From Austropuccinia psidii (Eukaryota; Basidiomycota; Pucciniomycetes; Pucciniales; Sphaerophragmiaceae): a DNA stretch of 64,000 nucleotides. The notes beneath the pieces were generated by a model. That model was given only the letters and a program-made list of their open reading frames with translations. It was not told the DNA's origin and ran no database searches. A program made the translations under genes and the position numbers. The first letter of the stretch is position 1. The number at the start of each line of letters is the position of its first letter. Positions 48,790 to 60,927 of the stretch are shown here, one piece after another. The stretch lies in NCBI GenBank assembly GCA_023105745.1, contig JALGQZ010000020.1:1422501-1486500 (forward strand), read 5' to 3'.

Positions 48790-50230
48790 TTGAGATTTTG
48801 GAAATACCACACCTCCTTAGAAATGGTACTTAAAGGTACCAAAACAGGAGCTTTGTATTACAAATGAAATATTTCAACCTTTCAAATCCCAGCCACTATT
48901 GTCACAATCACAACTTTCTTTAGTACCAAACCATCTATGGGAATCTTTAATTTCATAATTATTTGGTAAATTTAATGAGAAAACTCTCAAAATATCTATA
49001 CAATGTTTCTTCTAACCTTTTTTTTTATGAACCTGATTTCTCTATCCTAAGTTTATCTTATTTTTTTCTTATTAGATACACTATCCCACTTCACCCAATA
49101 CCTCATCTGTAAGGATAACCATATTAACTGATATAAATGCATTTCAGAAGTTGAATTCAATGAAATAATATAGTGAGTCAGATCTTGAATTTTTTCGATT
49201 ACTATCAAATCATACAGGAAAAAAAGAATATCCTTTTCCATGCACAACTATTCCCCTACAATATCTCTATAATTAAGGCGATTTGCTCAGTTTATCAAAT
49301 AAAAACTTCAAAAAATCTGCCAAAGGACCATAAGTAATTTCAAAAAAATTCCTTAATGCTCCAAAATCATTGTTTTATCCATAATATATTCATTAATTCA
49401 TATGTAATTGTAATTATCATGCCTAGCATTCAATAGAAATGGTTAATATCTGGTTAAAATAAGAAATCTCATTTGCAGTTAGCCATGGAGCTATAGTATT
49501 ATATAAAAAGTATATAGTCAGTTTTCTTTTGAAATAGAAGATTTCTTATATTAATTTTTCAGATGATCAAAAAACACAATGAATTTTCAGAGGTTATACA
49601 AAATGAGGGTTTCCAATGTTGTATTGGATTTATTAATGTAAGATTTCTACCATTGTCATAAGGGCCTCCAAGAGATTTGGAAACTTATTTTTATCAAAAG
49701 AAGCTTTATGGATTGTAGATTTTTCATTTTCTAGTAGAAGAATTTACCTATTTGTCACAAAATAGGTATTATATTCCTAAACATCTTGTGCGTGTTGTTA
49801 ATAAGCGGTTCATTAGATTACACAATGAATATTCAGGATCCCTCAATGACTTGGATTTCTCTCAACATATGTGAGTTTGAAGTTTACCTCAAGATTATTA
49901 TTTTAAAAGAAAGAATTTAATTTCGGATTTATAATATAAAGTATCCAATTCAATTACAGCATAATATAAATAAGGAAATGAAAATTTTAACCTGTGTCTT
50001 GAAAGAACTTGAGTAAGAATATAACATTAAATTGGAATCTTGACAGGGAAATTGTGATCTTCAATGGAGATTAAAAAACAAAATTCATGATAAATATTAA
50101 TTAAATAGCCTTGTGAGATAGGTTTTCACCTGTTTAATAATGAAAAAATCATCCTCTCAATTTGGAGATCAGTGGGTTGATTTCTTTAATTGCAATAATC
50201 CACAAGAGCTGAAAAATGTTATTTAATCTG
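48790..50230 (+). pseudogene. Decayed PIF/Harbinger transposase copy (relic D)
   Basis: The coding remains lie at about 49,460-50,100. In order and across frames: VSHGAIVLYKKYIVSF (helix-turn-helix region), GFQCCIGFINVRFLPLS (the first catalytic Asp has become Asn), KRFIRLHNEYSGSLNDLDFS (second Asp kept), then LPQDYYFKRKNLISDL and, past several stops, VRI-H-IGIL. All match the element A transposase order. Upstream at 48,800-48,920 are AATACCACACCT and GGTACCAAAAC subterminal motifs of the same family. Many stops; only a relic. Right end not found. Confidence 0.7.
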
Positions 50231-51047
50231 ATAATCTCAATTATAATGTAAATATTTGGGAGAGAGTCAAGCTTTACACTTTTCAGTGGTATAATAATCA
50301 ATTATGATTCTTTTACTTAATTTCATATCTTATTTACATGAGAAAAATATTTAGATAAAGAAAAATTATTATTTTTTTAACATATTTTTTGATCTTGTTA
50401 TCTATGGTCCTTCTGTACATAAAAATTTCCTTCTAGAAATTCTGGATCAAAAAATTTGAAATCCTTTTCCCAAATTTACCAATCCCTTCTAAATTTGAAA
50501 AAAAAATTCAAATCTCTCAATTTAATCATCTTAAAGATTTACAAAATATGGGTTTTTGTTGTGTGATTACCGAGTGAATATTTGCTTCCAGAGTACTTCA
50601 GAGATACTTCTTTTTTGTGAAAATACATTTAATTTGAGCTGAAGGAAGTGAAGTCCATTCCTAGTGTGTTTGAAGATATTTGGAGCTTGATGAAAATTAT
50701 TTTTCATTGAAATAAGAAAACAAACTATATGTCCAAGGATTGAGATATTTTTTATAATTATAGGGCTTATTATAGAAATGATTTCTAATAATTATAGAAT
50801 TTGTAAAAAATTGGTATCAATTGGAATTATTTTAAGGTTACTCTAATAAACTAAAATTTGGGAATTGAGCTTGTACTATAATTTCTTGATTTTATTTGAT
50901 GGCTCTCTTGTAAAAGTTTCGGATTCTAATATCTCCATTCTCTATTATCTTATTCAATTTATTTTAAGTAAATCCCTTAATTTCTTTCATAAGTCTTCAA
51001 AATACGGAATAAATTTGGTATAATTACTGTATTAAAAAATCTAATAC
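50231..51047. other. AT-rich DNA, nothing recognised
   Basis: No frame longer than about 50 codons and no motif I can name up to the element B terminus. Confidence 0.5.
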
Positions 51048-51067
51048 GGGGGGCTCAGTCATTGACT
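51048..51067 (+). repeat. Left TIR of element B
   Basis: Exact inverse complement of 55,495-55,514. A GC-rich segment (about 51,160-51,185, CCGCCCGCC...GCGGGG) that can fold lies shortly inside. Confidence 0.93.
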
Positions 51068-51539
51068 GATTTGCCCCTAGGACATCATGAAATCCACAAG
51101 CCTGATTTTGATATCAGGCGTGTTTGATTTGCAACTATCTCAGGCCAATACTGGTCAACAACCGCCCGCCTGGAGAAGCGGGGATGGCAATTATTTTTGG
51201 AATTTCGTACCAACCAGAAATTTTTCATGGCTAAATTCTTTTTAAATTTATTCTAATTTTTCACAGCCAAATTCTTTTTCAGTTTCTTCTTATTCCTTTG
51301 ACACCACTTCATCACTTAAACCAACCCCCAAGTAAACTTTTCCCAACGATCAACAAGACAGCTTAGATTCATAAAATTTGACCATCAATAGGTAGGCTAA
51401 TTTCTCTTGACATTTTTCTACATTCATAATCTATTTTTCTTATTAAATTTGTATCTATTGTTCATTTTTGAATAGGTGATATATCATTAAAATTGTTTCT
51501 TGTGACTTTTTGAAAAGGCAATATAATTCCTAAAGAATC

Positions 51540-52950
51540 AGAACATCTAGAATTAAGTAACCATCTGGCTCATAAAAGAAAACAATTACAATTGGAATTT
51601 GACTGGAATTTTTTGGAAATTTCGATGTCTCCTGGGGTTCCATCAGTAGGTACAATATTAGTAGGTTTTTGTCAAGTGATTTCTCTGCTGTGGGAGTGGC
51701 TGCTAAGTGATGAGGACATGCTAAACAATGCTCCGAGTAAGGTAATCTTTAATTGGAGAGTTTTTAAGTATGATACTGCAGTTATTGGATGGAAATGGAA
51801 AGTTGATATTATTGGATAGGTATTTGGGTGATTGAGGTCCCCAATTTCCATGTGAAGAATTTAGCTTACGCAAGTTGTTCAAAATGAGATAGGGGGATTT
51901 TAAACAACTTTTTCAAACAACCTATGATGGCTTTATTTATTTATACAATCTCATCAAGGATGATCCCGAATTTTACAACGTTATTAATTATCCACAAATG
52001 GAAATTTGCATCCAACTGGCCCTAATATTGGAGAGTTTGGGAATCACTGGTAAAATTGGCAAGGAGTTATCAAATCAGCCAAGGCGAAGTGGTCATGGTA
52101 TCCAGAATGATGAGTAAGGTTTTCTACAAGATTGGAAGCCATTGCTTAAAATGAACCAATTAAAAACAACACAGAAAAATTTCAGCTCATTTGTAGCAGG
52201 AAGAATTCCCTGGATGTGTTGGCTTTTTGGATTGAACTAAAATCTTGTTATATAAAGGACCAGGACAATATTGAGAAGTGTTCTATGATAGGAAAAAACA
52301 ATATTAATCAAATTTTCAGCTAGTATGTAATCACTAGAAAAGATTTACGGAATTCTTAAGTGGGTGGCCAGAGTCATGCGGGGACAGTTCAATGTATAAT
52401 AGAATGGGTTTGTTTTATCAGCCAGGCTGTTTTTTTAGTGCAGGTTGGTTGTGTGTATTGTTTGGTATTCTCAATTTCACTTTTCAAAAAAGGTTTTTCA
52501 TTTTTCATTTTGGTTTGGGCATTCTAGGGGAGTTTATGCTTCCAGAATCTACATACCCATTGGGTATGCATTGTATTACTTTCTATAGAGGGAGGCCCAG
52601 TGATAATAATTTCCACTGGGTGTTTAAATATTATATATGACAGTCATGTTTCCACATAGAAAACGCAATTGTAATACTGAAGGATTGGTGGGTATCACTT
52701 CAGAATCTGAAATTGGCATGCAATAAATCAAACAATATGATTCACATAAATATGTGGTGTCTTTCACAATATACTGATTAACAAAGGAAGAATTTGGGAG
52801 TATGAAAAATTGGGAGATGAAACTGGTGCAGTTATTGATAATTATGGGTTTGTAGAGGGAAGTCCAGCTGAAAAAATTCAAGGAGAAATCCAGAATTTCC
52901 GCTTGGAATTGAATGGTATCTTTTAGATTGTTTAGTTGTTTACCCATGAT
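51540..52950 (+). pseudogene. PIF/Harbinger DDE transposase of element B
   Basis: The N-terminal part is in pieces: LEFDWNFLEISMSPGVPSVG (about 51,590), then YDGFIYLYNLIKDDPEFYNV and PQMEICIQLALILESLGITG (about 51,920-52,060). The DDE region is shifted between frames: a stretch near 52,390-52,520 is too altered to assign the first two acids. After it ESTYPLGMHCITFYRGRPSD and NNFHWVFKYYI are followed, past a stop at 52,638-52,640, by FHIENAIVILKDWWVSLQNL with the third-position Glu kept. The order ESTYPL...YRGR...IEN..ILK.WWSL is typical of Harbinger transposases. It faces the Myb/SANT-like gene. Non-functional. Confidence 0.7.
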
Positions 52951-53439
52951 GTGCTTTAGTGGGCTTGAATAAATTAATTTTTTGACTCAAAAGGCTTTTC
53001 AATTTATTCTCCCTTGCAATTTTATGAATATGAAGACTATATAAGCTTGTCGTTTTCAATATCAATAAAAATTAGTCCTCTGTGGAATCTTGAGCAACAG
53101 TTTGCCAACCATGATAATTTCTTGGTAGATTTTAATGCTTGTACTTTCTGCTTGTAATAATGCTTTTGCTTAGCATTAACCATGATTTTGATTCTTTTTC
53201 TTTCTGCTTGAAATCAAGAGAGATCTGAATGATTAAGATCAAGTTTGACGCCAAGCATAAATCACATTCATTGAAATAAACCTTTCTGAAACTTTTGCAA
53301 CTTAAAAATTGAAATGTGCCAAATTTGCTTAAATAATAAATCACAATATCTTTGTAAAAAAATTGGCAAAACTATGATCTCATATCCTCGCATCTATTTC
53401 CCATTGCTCAGAAACTCAGTCATAACATGAGTAGTACTA

Positions 53440-54376
53440 TCATATAATAATCCATATCATTTTCATAAGGTCAACAATTTCTTGATTGCTTTTACCTGAT
53501 AAAGCCAATTCACAAGCAATAGCCAAACAGCTCTCTTTCTTCTTTAATTAAATATGTTCTTTTTCCAACTTAAATTCCTCATTTTGTTTTTTATTAAACC
53601 TATTTAGATCCTCCTCATCCAGCTGTAGTTGTCTTTCAAATTTGGCATGCTCTAAATTAAATCTGCAATCTGTCCTATTTTTCTGTAATGATATGAAGTC
53701 TTCAAATAGCTTCACCCATTCCTCTTCCTCAAATTACTCTCTAATACTTTTGCGCATTATTTTGTTTAAGAGTTTGATATTTGATTTGAAACTTTCACTT
53801 CGTTTAGTACCAGAACTCCCTTGATCCACACCTGAACCACTTCGCTTGTCACCCCTTGAAAATCCTTCTTGTTGGGCCTCATAAGAAAATCCTGATTGGC
53901 TTTGACTTTCAATTGATTCTGCTTCATTATGTGAGTATCAAACCTCCACCATTGTATTTACCTTTTTGGAGTTCAATTAATGCAAAGATTCCACATTGGC
54001 TTTAATACAAAGAATTTTGTCCATAAATCTGTAGCAAGGGCACATGGTTTCAAGATTTTGTGGCAATGACATACCCAATTCATCAGTAGTCAGCCCTGGA
54101 CCTGTTTTATTTTCCCATGATTTCATTTTAAAATATTTTTTTGTAAGTTCAAAAACATTGTGAGCAATGGCGGCCACTCAAATCCAGTTCTGGATTAAGA
54201 CTATTTAAATAACCTGAAAACAGCTCATAGACTGAAGCCTGGGTGATCAATTTCTTGCTGACATCTATCTTCTGATTTTGACCAAATAGTTGGTTGTAGT
54301 TATTTTTTTCTTCAATGTATGTGCAGATATTTTCATAATCCTTTTGAGAAAAATTTGTATTGATATTCATATTAGT
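53440..54376 (-). pseudogene. Myb/SANT-like partner protein of element B
   Basis: Minus-strand ATG region at about 54,370. The Myb/SANT-like part reads NFSQKDYENICTYIEEKNNY, LFGQNQKIDV and, after a frameshift near 54,160, KKYFKMKSWENKTGPGLTTD. Then LETMCPCYRFMDKIL repeats the motif seen in elements A and C. A Ser/Gly-rich linker (about 53,900-53,780) leads to a coiled coil, ERQLQLDEEDLNRFNKKQNE, and to LALSGKSNQEIVDLMKMI. At least one frameshift and several stops. Probable role: DNA-binding partner of the element B transposase, by analogy with other Harbinger systems. Confidence 0.7.
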
Positions 54377-54502
54377 CTTTTTCCTGCTTTGCTTGCGTCA
54401 TTTGATATGCGTAAGTCCACTTTTCTTAGAGGCACAAATTTCAGACCCACCACCACTCATAATCCAAATTGGTGTGCTCATGGACCTACATGGGGTTAAA
54501 TG

Positions 54503-54760
54503 CAAGTGCTCAACTGAATTACTGAGCTGTTGAGGACTTGTGAAAACATGATCATTTCATCCAATCTTTTTTGCATGGATAATTGGCCTCTTTGATGTTG
54601 GGCTCCATGGCAATGTTGAAGGGTCGGATTTCAAGTGCTCAACTGAATTACTGAGCTGGTGAGGACTGGTTAAAAGAGGATCATGTCATCCATTTGTGTG
54701 TGCATGGATAATTGGCCTATCTGATGTTGGCAATGTTGATGAGCCTGATTGCAAGTAGGG
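54503..54760. repeat. 129-bp tandem duplication in element B
   Basis: CAAGTGCTCAACTGAATTAC occurs at 54,503 and 54,632. Both units continue with ACTGAGCTG(T/G)TGAGGACT and GCATGGATAATTGGCCT. A third partial copy follows (GATTGCAAGTAGGG). Located between the Myb/SANT-like gene and the right TIR, where binding sites could lie. Confidence 0.8.
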
Positions 54761-55494
54761 TTCTGTCGCTGGTTTTTAAACACGATTTACATATTCTAAT
54801 GAAATATGGTTTCCTTGTACCACAATGGTTTCATTGCAATATTTGGAATTGGGTGATTGGTGATGTTACCGATATTTGAGGCATTACCATTTTCCCTTTT
54901 CCCTCCATATTAATAGCTATGTCCGAATTATGTATAAGTAAGAGATGGTGGCCCCTCATAAACCCAGGGTTGACCAACACACCCAATGCTTTGATTTTTG
55001 GAAAGTGCTTTTGGTTGGTTCAAAATAATTGGATTTTATCTTTGGGAATTTGGAATAATCTACTTTGTAAGTTAGTCAGTTGAGATATTTGAAACATTAC
55101 AATAGCCAAGGGAGAATTCTTACCGGCTGAGGTTTGAAGAACGCTGGAATAAAAAAAAGAAATAAATCACCTTTCCAATAGGAAATTGTGTATGGAGTGA
55201 GAATATTATTTTAAAAAAATTCCACTGAGGGAGGAAAAATTGGATTTTTCAAAAAATAAAAAGTTGGTGCAATGAAAAACAATATGGAAAAGGCAAAAAA
55301 AAGTGGGAGGATGATTTTTTTTGAAAAAAAAAGTTTTAGATGAAAAGGGATGGGTCTTTTTCAAACACAGGTGGAAAATATTTAGCAGTCATATGTTTTG
55401 GGGGCCTGACAGATTTGGCTCAAATCTTGCTTGATATTTCCCTTTCTCACAGCCCTTTTGTGTGGCAAATAATGAAAGCAGTAAAAGTTAAATA

Positions 55495-55514
55495 AGTCAA
55501 TGACTGAGCCCCCC
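55495..55514 (-). repeat. Right TIR of element B
   Basis: AGTCAATGACTGAGCCCCCC, exact inverse complement of the left TIR, followed by TAATAA. Confidence 0.93.
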
Positions 55515-58500
55515 TAATAATATGGAAGACTTACCTTCTAATGTACCATATTCAGTAACCTCCAAAAACTCAACAACTTTCATATTACCACCAAAAATGT
55601 CTTCATTTGTATTTATATTTTGTCTGTTCTTAAAAAACCTATTTGAAGAAATAATGAAATTTTTTAATTGATAAAAGATAGTTGTTTTCTTATCAAAGGA
55701 ATAAATTTCATATATAAGAATAATTAAATATGGGGTTGAAGCTGAATCAATAATGATGCAATGGTTTGGGAGTGTTTTTTTCTGAGCGGTAAATTATGCC
55801 AAGAATAAGTTTGTTAATTATTTCTGCACATAATGAGGATTTGAAATTCATTAATTTTTTATTCTCCATGTTCTATATTCATGGTCATTTCACCTTTATG
55901 TCTTATCATTATTCTTTCAAATATTTGGATTATTGAAAAAATTTTAATATGATCATTTTTTGAGCTCCAACAATGAAATCATGACTTAAATCATGTCTAA
56001 TTTCATAATCAGTATTCTTAGAGTGATCTAGCTGTGTTGAAACAGTAAAAGAAGAAGAAAAATAGCTTCTGAATCATGTAATAAAACTTTATGAAATTGG
56101 TGAGAGGAGGGGGTAGAGGAATTTTTAGAAAACATATTTTTGAAAATAGAGTCTAATTTTCACTTCTACAAAACAAAAAGAAGAATAAAATAAGTAGCGG
56201 AAAGAGGAATATGGAGTATTGAAAAATAAAAATAAAATAAAAATAAAGTAAAAATAAAAAATAAAACAAAATTGGAAAAACATAAAAAATAAAAAATAAA
56301 AAACAATCAGCAAAAATTAAAAAATAAAAAAAATCAACAAAAAGTAAAAAATAAAATACAATTATCAAAAAATAAAAAATGGGTTATTTAAGAAAATTTA
56401 GATTGGTAATAATGACAAACAAATAACAAAAAATCTGAATTATTCACAATCAATCAAATATCTCTACTAATAAATTGAAAATCTCTTCCAAATAGAATTA
56501 AAAAAGGAATAGTTGGAATTAATTTGAATTATAAAGTAAATAAATTAGAGCTAATTAAATTGATGGAAGATAGTTAGGTGAGATTTAAGGTGATAGTGCA
56601 TTTTTAGGTGAGGTTTATAGTGGAGCTTGACGTTAGTTTGATGGTGACATGGTTTTTTTTCATATGAAATAAAATAAAAATTAAGTAAGAAGAAGAAATA
56701 TATTGTGTAATGTTTTAAGAAATACTCAAGATTTAAAATACTTGAAGAAAATATATTAATTATTAGTTAAATTTGAGAAAAAAAGAAAGAAATACCAATT
56801 TTTAAAAGATCTCTATGATTGAGAGTAAATCTTAATGGAGATTATTTTAAGCCAAGAATTTTTAATAATCTTTTTTGGGTGTCATTAAGAATGGAAAGTC
56901 AAATTGAATGAAAATTATTTCCAAAAACCAATAACTAAAATTGATGAAATATTTTCTTAGTAATCAATAATATTTCATAAATGAAATTTAAAATATAAAT
57001 ATAATTGTTTTAATTTGAAAATTAATAATTTAGTTAAAGGAAATAATTGGATTGAATTTTTTAATTTAAAATCAAAAAAAGAAATTTGTATTTCTCCACA
57101 TCAGTTTTGAAAATCATTGGAAATTATATTGTCACATCTTCTTGGGGCCCTCTTTGAACCTTTTTATAATACATTCAAGAAAGCTGACTACCTATTTTTA
57201 CTATTTTTTTTTCTAAATGAAACACTTTCAATAATAAAACATCTCCCACATGAGTCATTAATTCTTTCAAAAACAGCTTACATGAAAAAATCAGACTTTA
57301 TGATAATTTCAACAAGTTGAAAATCTGTAATTCAACATACATGAAATAGCAAAACAAGAAATCAATCAAAAATCAAGTTTTATTTAATTAATGAAGGAAT
57401 ACTCTAAATATCAGAAATTGGTTGAGAATAATTTAATTTTGGAATTTTTAGATCCATTTTCTAATACTTTTTCCTTCATTAATAGCTATTTATTCCACTT
57501 TTCTCTCTTGAATTCCTTTTTCCGTTTTTTTCTTTTTTAAATCAAATTAAATTTTTGAATTCAATTTTATTTATTGAAGATCTTTATCCTCATTTTTATT
57601 TTAAAATTTAAAATAAAATTCCATCTATTTTAATATCATCTCTTTAGATTTTTTGGTGAAGCTAGGTCTCTAATTCTTCCATTCATTTAATGCTATCCAG
57701 CTTTAACTTTCCTTCTTCTACTGCATACCGTGCTAAAGTAATCTTTTTCAATACAATTAAAGATAACACCCATTTCAAAATATTCTATTATGTGATGATA
57801 TTAGGTGTAAAAAACCATCATAATTCTTTTCAAAAGACCCATTTTTGGATCACGGTTTATCCTTAAAGCTGTAATTCCAATTTTTGATGTATTTGAGGCA
57901 AATTTTCTTAAATAAAAAAGTATTCACTTTATATTAAGTCATTTTTAACTATAAATGAAAAACCCCATAGAAGATTTTTAAATATATTTCCATTTTATGT
58001 TCTTTTATAATCATCAACATCATTATCTGAAGGAGGTTTTGGAATGAAATAATCAATAAGCTTCTCCTCCTAGAAACCTAAACTCTATTGAAAATTGATT
58101 AAATATACACAAATAACACATATAAAAAGTACATAGCCCAATTAAATTAGATCATCATCTTCATTTTAATCAATATTAGCTTATTATTAATCAAAATTTT
58201 ACACTTGGTTAAGTTTTGGGGCTTTTCCAAATAGGGAATACATTTATATTAAAAAGAGACACATAGTTTATATTTTTTTAATCCATTTTATGAAACCCTT
58301 TTTCTCATTGGCCTGGATTATCAAAGCTCCAGTTCTTTTCCAAAGTTTCTGAAGATTTTATATTTCTTCTTGTTTATATGCCAATGGTCTCAGCTAATAG
58401 TTGAACTGGGACTCAGTTAATGACTATATTTCCTATTCAGCTCCATTTATATGATATGATCTCCATTTTTCATACTTTGAGTTGTTCTACCTACTAAGGT

Positions 58501-58800
58501 TGAACCACTGGTTACAAAAAAATGATCAAATTTAAATATTATTTTAATCCCATTACAAGTACAAAATTAACTATTATATAGAATAATAGAGGTTAATTTT
58601 CAAAAAGGCTGTGTATTTTTTGGGTTTGGGTGATGTGAAATTATAATTTTGTGGTAATAAAATTAAATAAATTTGAATGGAATCTTGTAATAAAACAAAA
58701 GATAAATGGAAGTTATACTTGATAACTTAATTCCTTATTAATGATCAATAGAAAAAAAACTTAGTCCAGTTAGTATCAAGTTATGTTTTTTTTGTGCTTT
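55515..58800. other. AT-rich DNA, nothing recognised
   Basis: No gene. 56,210-56,380 is A-rich (AAAAATAAAAAATAAAAAAC with CAATCAGC-like inserts, roughly 30-35-bp periodicity). Short open frames near 57.1 kb have no domain I recognise. Confidence 0.6.
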
Positions 58801-58817
58801 TTCTCACTCTGGCTCTC

Positions 58818-59375
58818 AGTACCTCTATGAGGTACTTTATTTAACTAATTTTTAATTTTTCAATTTCTTTCAAAAAAACAAAAAAAAGTAAGTTTTTTTT
58901 TGTTCTTTTGCTCTCTCTGGCTTTCAATACCGCTAAGAGTCACTCTATTAATTATTTTTGATTTTTTTTAATTTAGTTAAAAAAAACAAAAAAAGTAAGT
59001 TTTTTTTTTTTTTTGTTTTTTTTTGCTTGCTCTTTCTATCAGTACCTCTAGGAGGTACTTCAATTGATTAAATTTCAATTTTTTTTTGGATCTCTTGCTT
59101 GTTCTTACTCCCAGTACCTCTAAATGTTACTTTAGTTAATTGATTTTTATTTTTTTTAGTATTTTTTTTAATTCCTTTAAAAAAACCAAAAATTGGTGAG
59201 TTAAGTTTTTATTTTATTTTTCTCACTCTCACTCTCAGTACCTCTAGGAAGTATTTTTATTAATTTATTATTTTTTCAAAGTCTTTTGTTATTTTCTTCT
59301 AAAAAAAAAGAAAATTGAAGTTTTCTTACTCTTATTTTTGCTCTCTCCCACTGTTAGTACCTCTATAAAGTGTTT
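58818..59375. repeat. Six-copy hairpin array upstream of a Tet-like gene
   Basis: AGTACCTC-TAT-GAGGTACT (58,818) and AGTACCTC-TAG-GAGGTACT (59,041) are perfect 8-bp hairpins. Weaker copies sit at 58,926, 59,113, 59,237 and 59,356. Each is preceded by a CTCACTCTGGCTCTC-like stretch and separated by T and A runs. The array ends about 35 bases before the ATG of the Tet-like gene. Confidence 0.88.
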
Positions 59376-59410
59376 TTTTAAGTATTTTATTATTTCCCTG
59401 AACAAATAGA

Positions 59411-60690
59411 ATGGTTTACCCAAGTAAGAAACATAAAAAACAAGTTTCTGAGGCTATTGAAAGAAAAGAAAAATCGAAAGGCAAGTGAAATAATTTCAAA
59501 AATATTTCTATTAGTGGCCTTATAGAATCTGTGACTGTATCATATACTGAATAGGTGCATCTTTTAGACGTTTCCCACTATAAAATAAAATATTTCCAAC
59601 ATTTAATTCTAACTTTATTAAATTATATGAAGCTGATTTATTATATTAAATACCTTTTTATAAAACAATAAGAAGCTCATACCATCCACCTCAAAAGCCC
59701 CCCATAATTCAGATGATAATGCTAATGATTATTCTGAATTATCTGATGTTCCCCTCATAAAAGTAGAAAGAAGAAATTTTAAAAATAGAAATTGATCAAT
59801 CCAGAAATATGCGAATCATGAAATTTCATGGAATTTTTTATTTTGAAAGAATGATGATCAATTTCACACTATTTCCTCAAAGTCCACCCTTTTATTTTCC
59901 CCAAATAAAATTTCAATTGCCATAATAGACTTTTTACCATTTGAAAAATTACTCCAGAAGATCAAATTAAATGTAATCACCTTTCTCACACCTTATTTCA
60001 AGGGAAAAAATACTTACAGAAAGTAAAAATCAATAAGAAGATACCTTCAGGTGAAATGTGGCCTCTTGGATGGCAGAAATCAATGACAAAGAATGAAAGC
60101 ATTGGATTTTATGGATTGACAAGTAAGATTAAAAAAAAATATTCAAGACTGCAATGATCAGGCACCAATGCTAGCCAGGGTAGGAATTGACCTTCCAAAA
60201 CAATTTCAACATAAAGCCTCTTAACTATTTATTGAAGAACAACAAAAACTGCTAAATAATGGGCTTGCATTTTTTTCCAATACTGTTCATGATGAAATAG
60301 CTCGTCAATACTTTGCATCATATTTAATGTTTACCAAACATGAATTTTCCAATAAGCCACATAAAGACTTGGATGATTAAACAGTCGCAGTTGGATGGTG
60401 GATTAAAATTGATAAAATAAATGGCTCAATCAATGAAAATCCAACTGAGAAAGTATCAAATGGGTGTTTTATATTTACTGAAAATAACTTTGCAGTTTAT
60501 TTTTCTCAAACTAATGAAATATGTCGAATAATTTGGAGGTCCAATTATTTTATTCATTATACTCAAAGCTCTATTGATAATAGCAATGATAAACGCTCGG
60601 GATTTTCTGTGCAGGCTCACAAAATATTAGCAAGTTTTTGTACTTCCCATGATATAAAATCTGATAATGTTCATCAGATTAACTAGTGCT
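59411..60690 (+). pseudogene. Tet-like 2OG-Fe(II) dioxygenase of element C
   Basis: ATG 59,411 gives a basic start (MVYPSKKHKKQVSEAIERKE), then an intron of roughly 190 nt (about 59,485-59,673). Later blocks read IPSGEMWPLGWQKSMTKNES, another likely intron near 60,120-60,145, and GIDLPKQFQHKA, HDEIARQYFASYLMFTKHEF. The catalytic part has NKPHKDLDD (His codon 60,360-60,362, Asp 60,366-60,368), GCFIFTENNFAVYFS, IIWRSNYFIHYTQSS (distal His 60,555-60,557) and DKRSGFSVQ with Arg 60,594-60,596. So all four expected ligand or cofactor positions remain. In-frame stops include TAA 60,378-60,380. Family: fungal Tet-like oxygenases related to TET/JBP. It converges on the Myb/SANT-like gene. Element borders not found. 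Confidence 0.7.
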
Positions 60691-60927
60691 TTATTTTAGT
60701 ATTTGAGATATCAATCCCAGCTAATAGCTATTAAGTACTGTATGTAAAAAGTAAATAACCACTCATGACTCTTGAAATTTACATAAAATATGAAATTGAA
60801 CTACCCTAAGGATTCCAAAAAGCATCTTGGGTTTTTAATCTGCATTGAATTGTGGAATACAAAATAAGTACTTCACATATATTTCATTGGACAGTTATTG
60901 AATTCCAAAATATGTTGCACTATTATA

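Larger units (their letters stand above)
51048..55514. mobile_element. Element B: Harbinger-type DNA transposon
   Basis: The 20-bp terminal inverted repeats are perfect: GGGGGGCTCAGTCATTGACT at 51,048-51,067 and its inverse complement at 55,495-55,514. The flanks are TAATAC on the left and TAATAA on the right, compatible with a 3-bp TAA duplication that has mutated once. It contains a DDE transposase pseudogene (+) and a convergent Myb/SANT-like pseudogene (-). I see no Tet-like gene in it. The termini differ from element A, so the two are separate families. Confidence 0.85.

Noticed and set aside
52624..52947. 107-codon minus-strand frame in element B
   Set aside because: Complement of the transposase C-terminal region, whose ESTYPL and IENAI motifs are on the plus strand.
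56125..56368. Two Phe-rich minus-strand frames
   Set aside because: Products of an A-rich simple repeat; no real coding signal.
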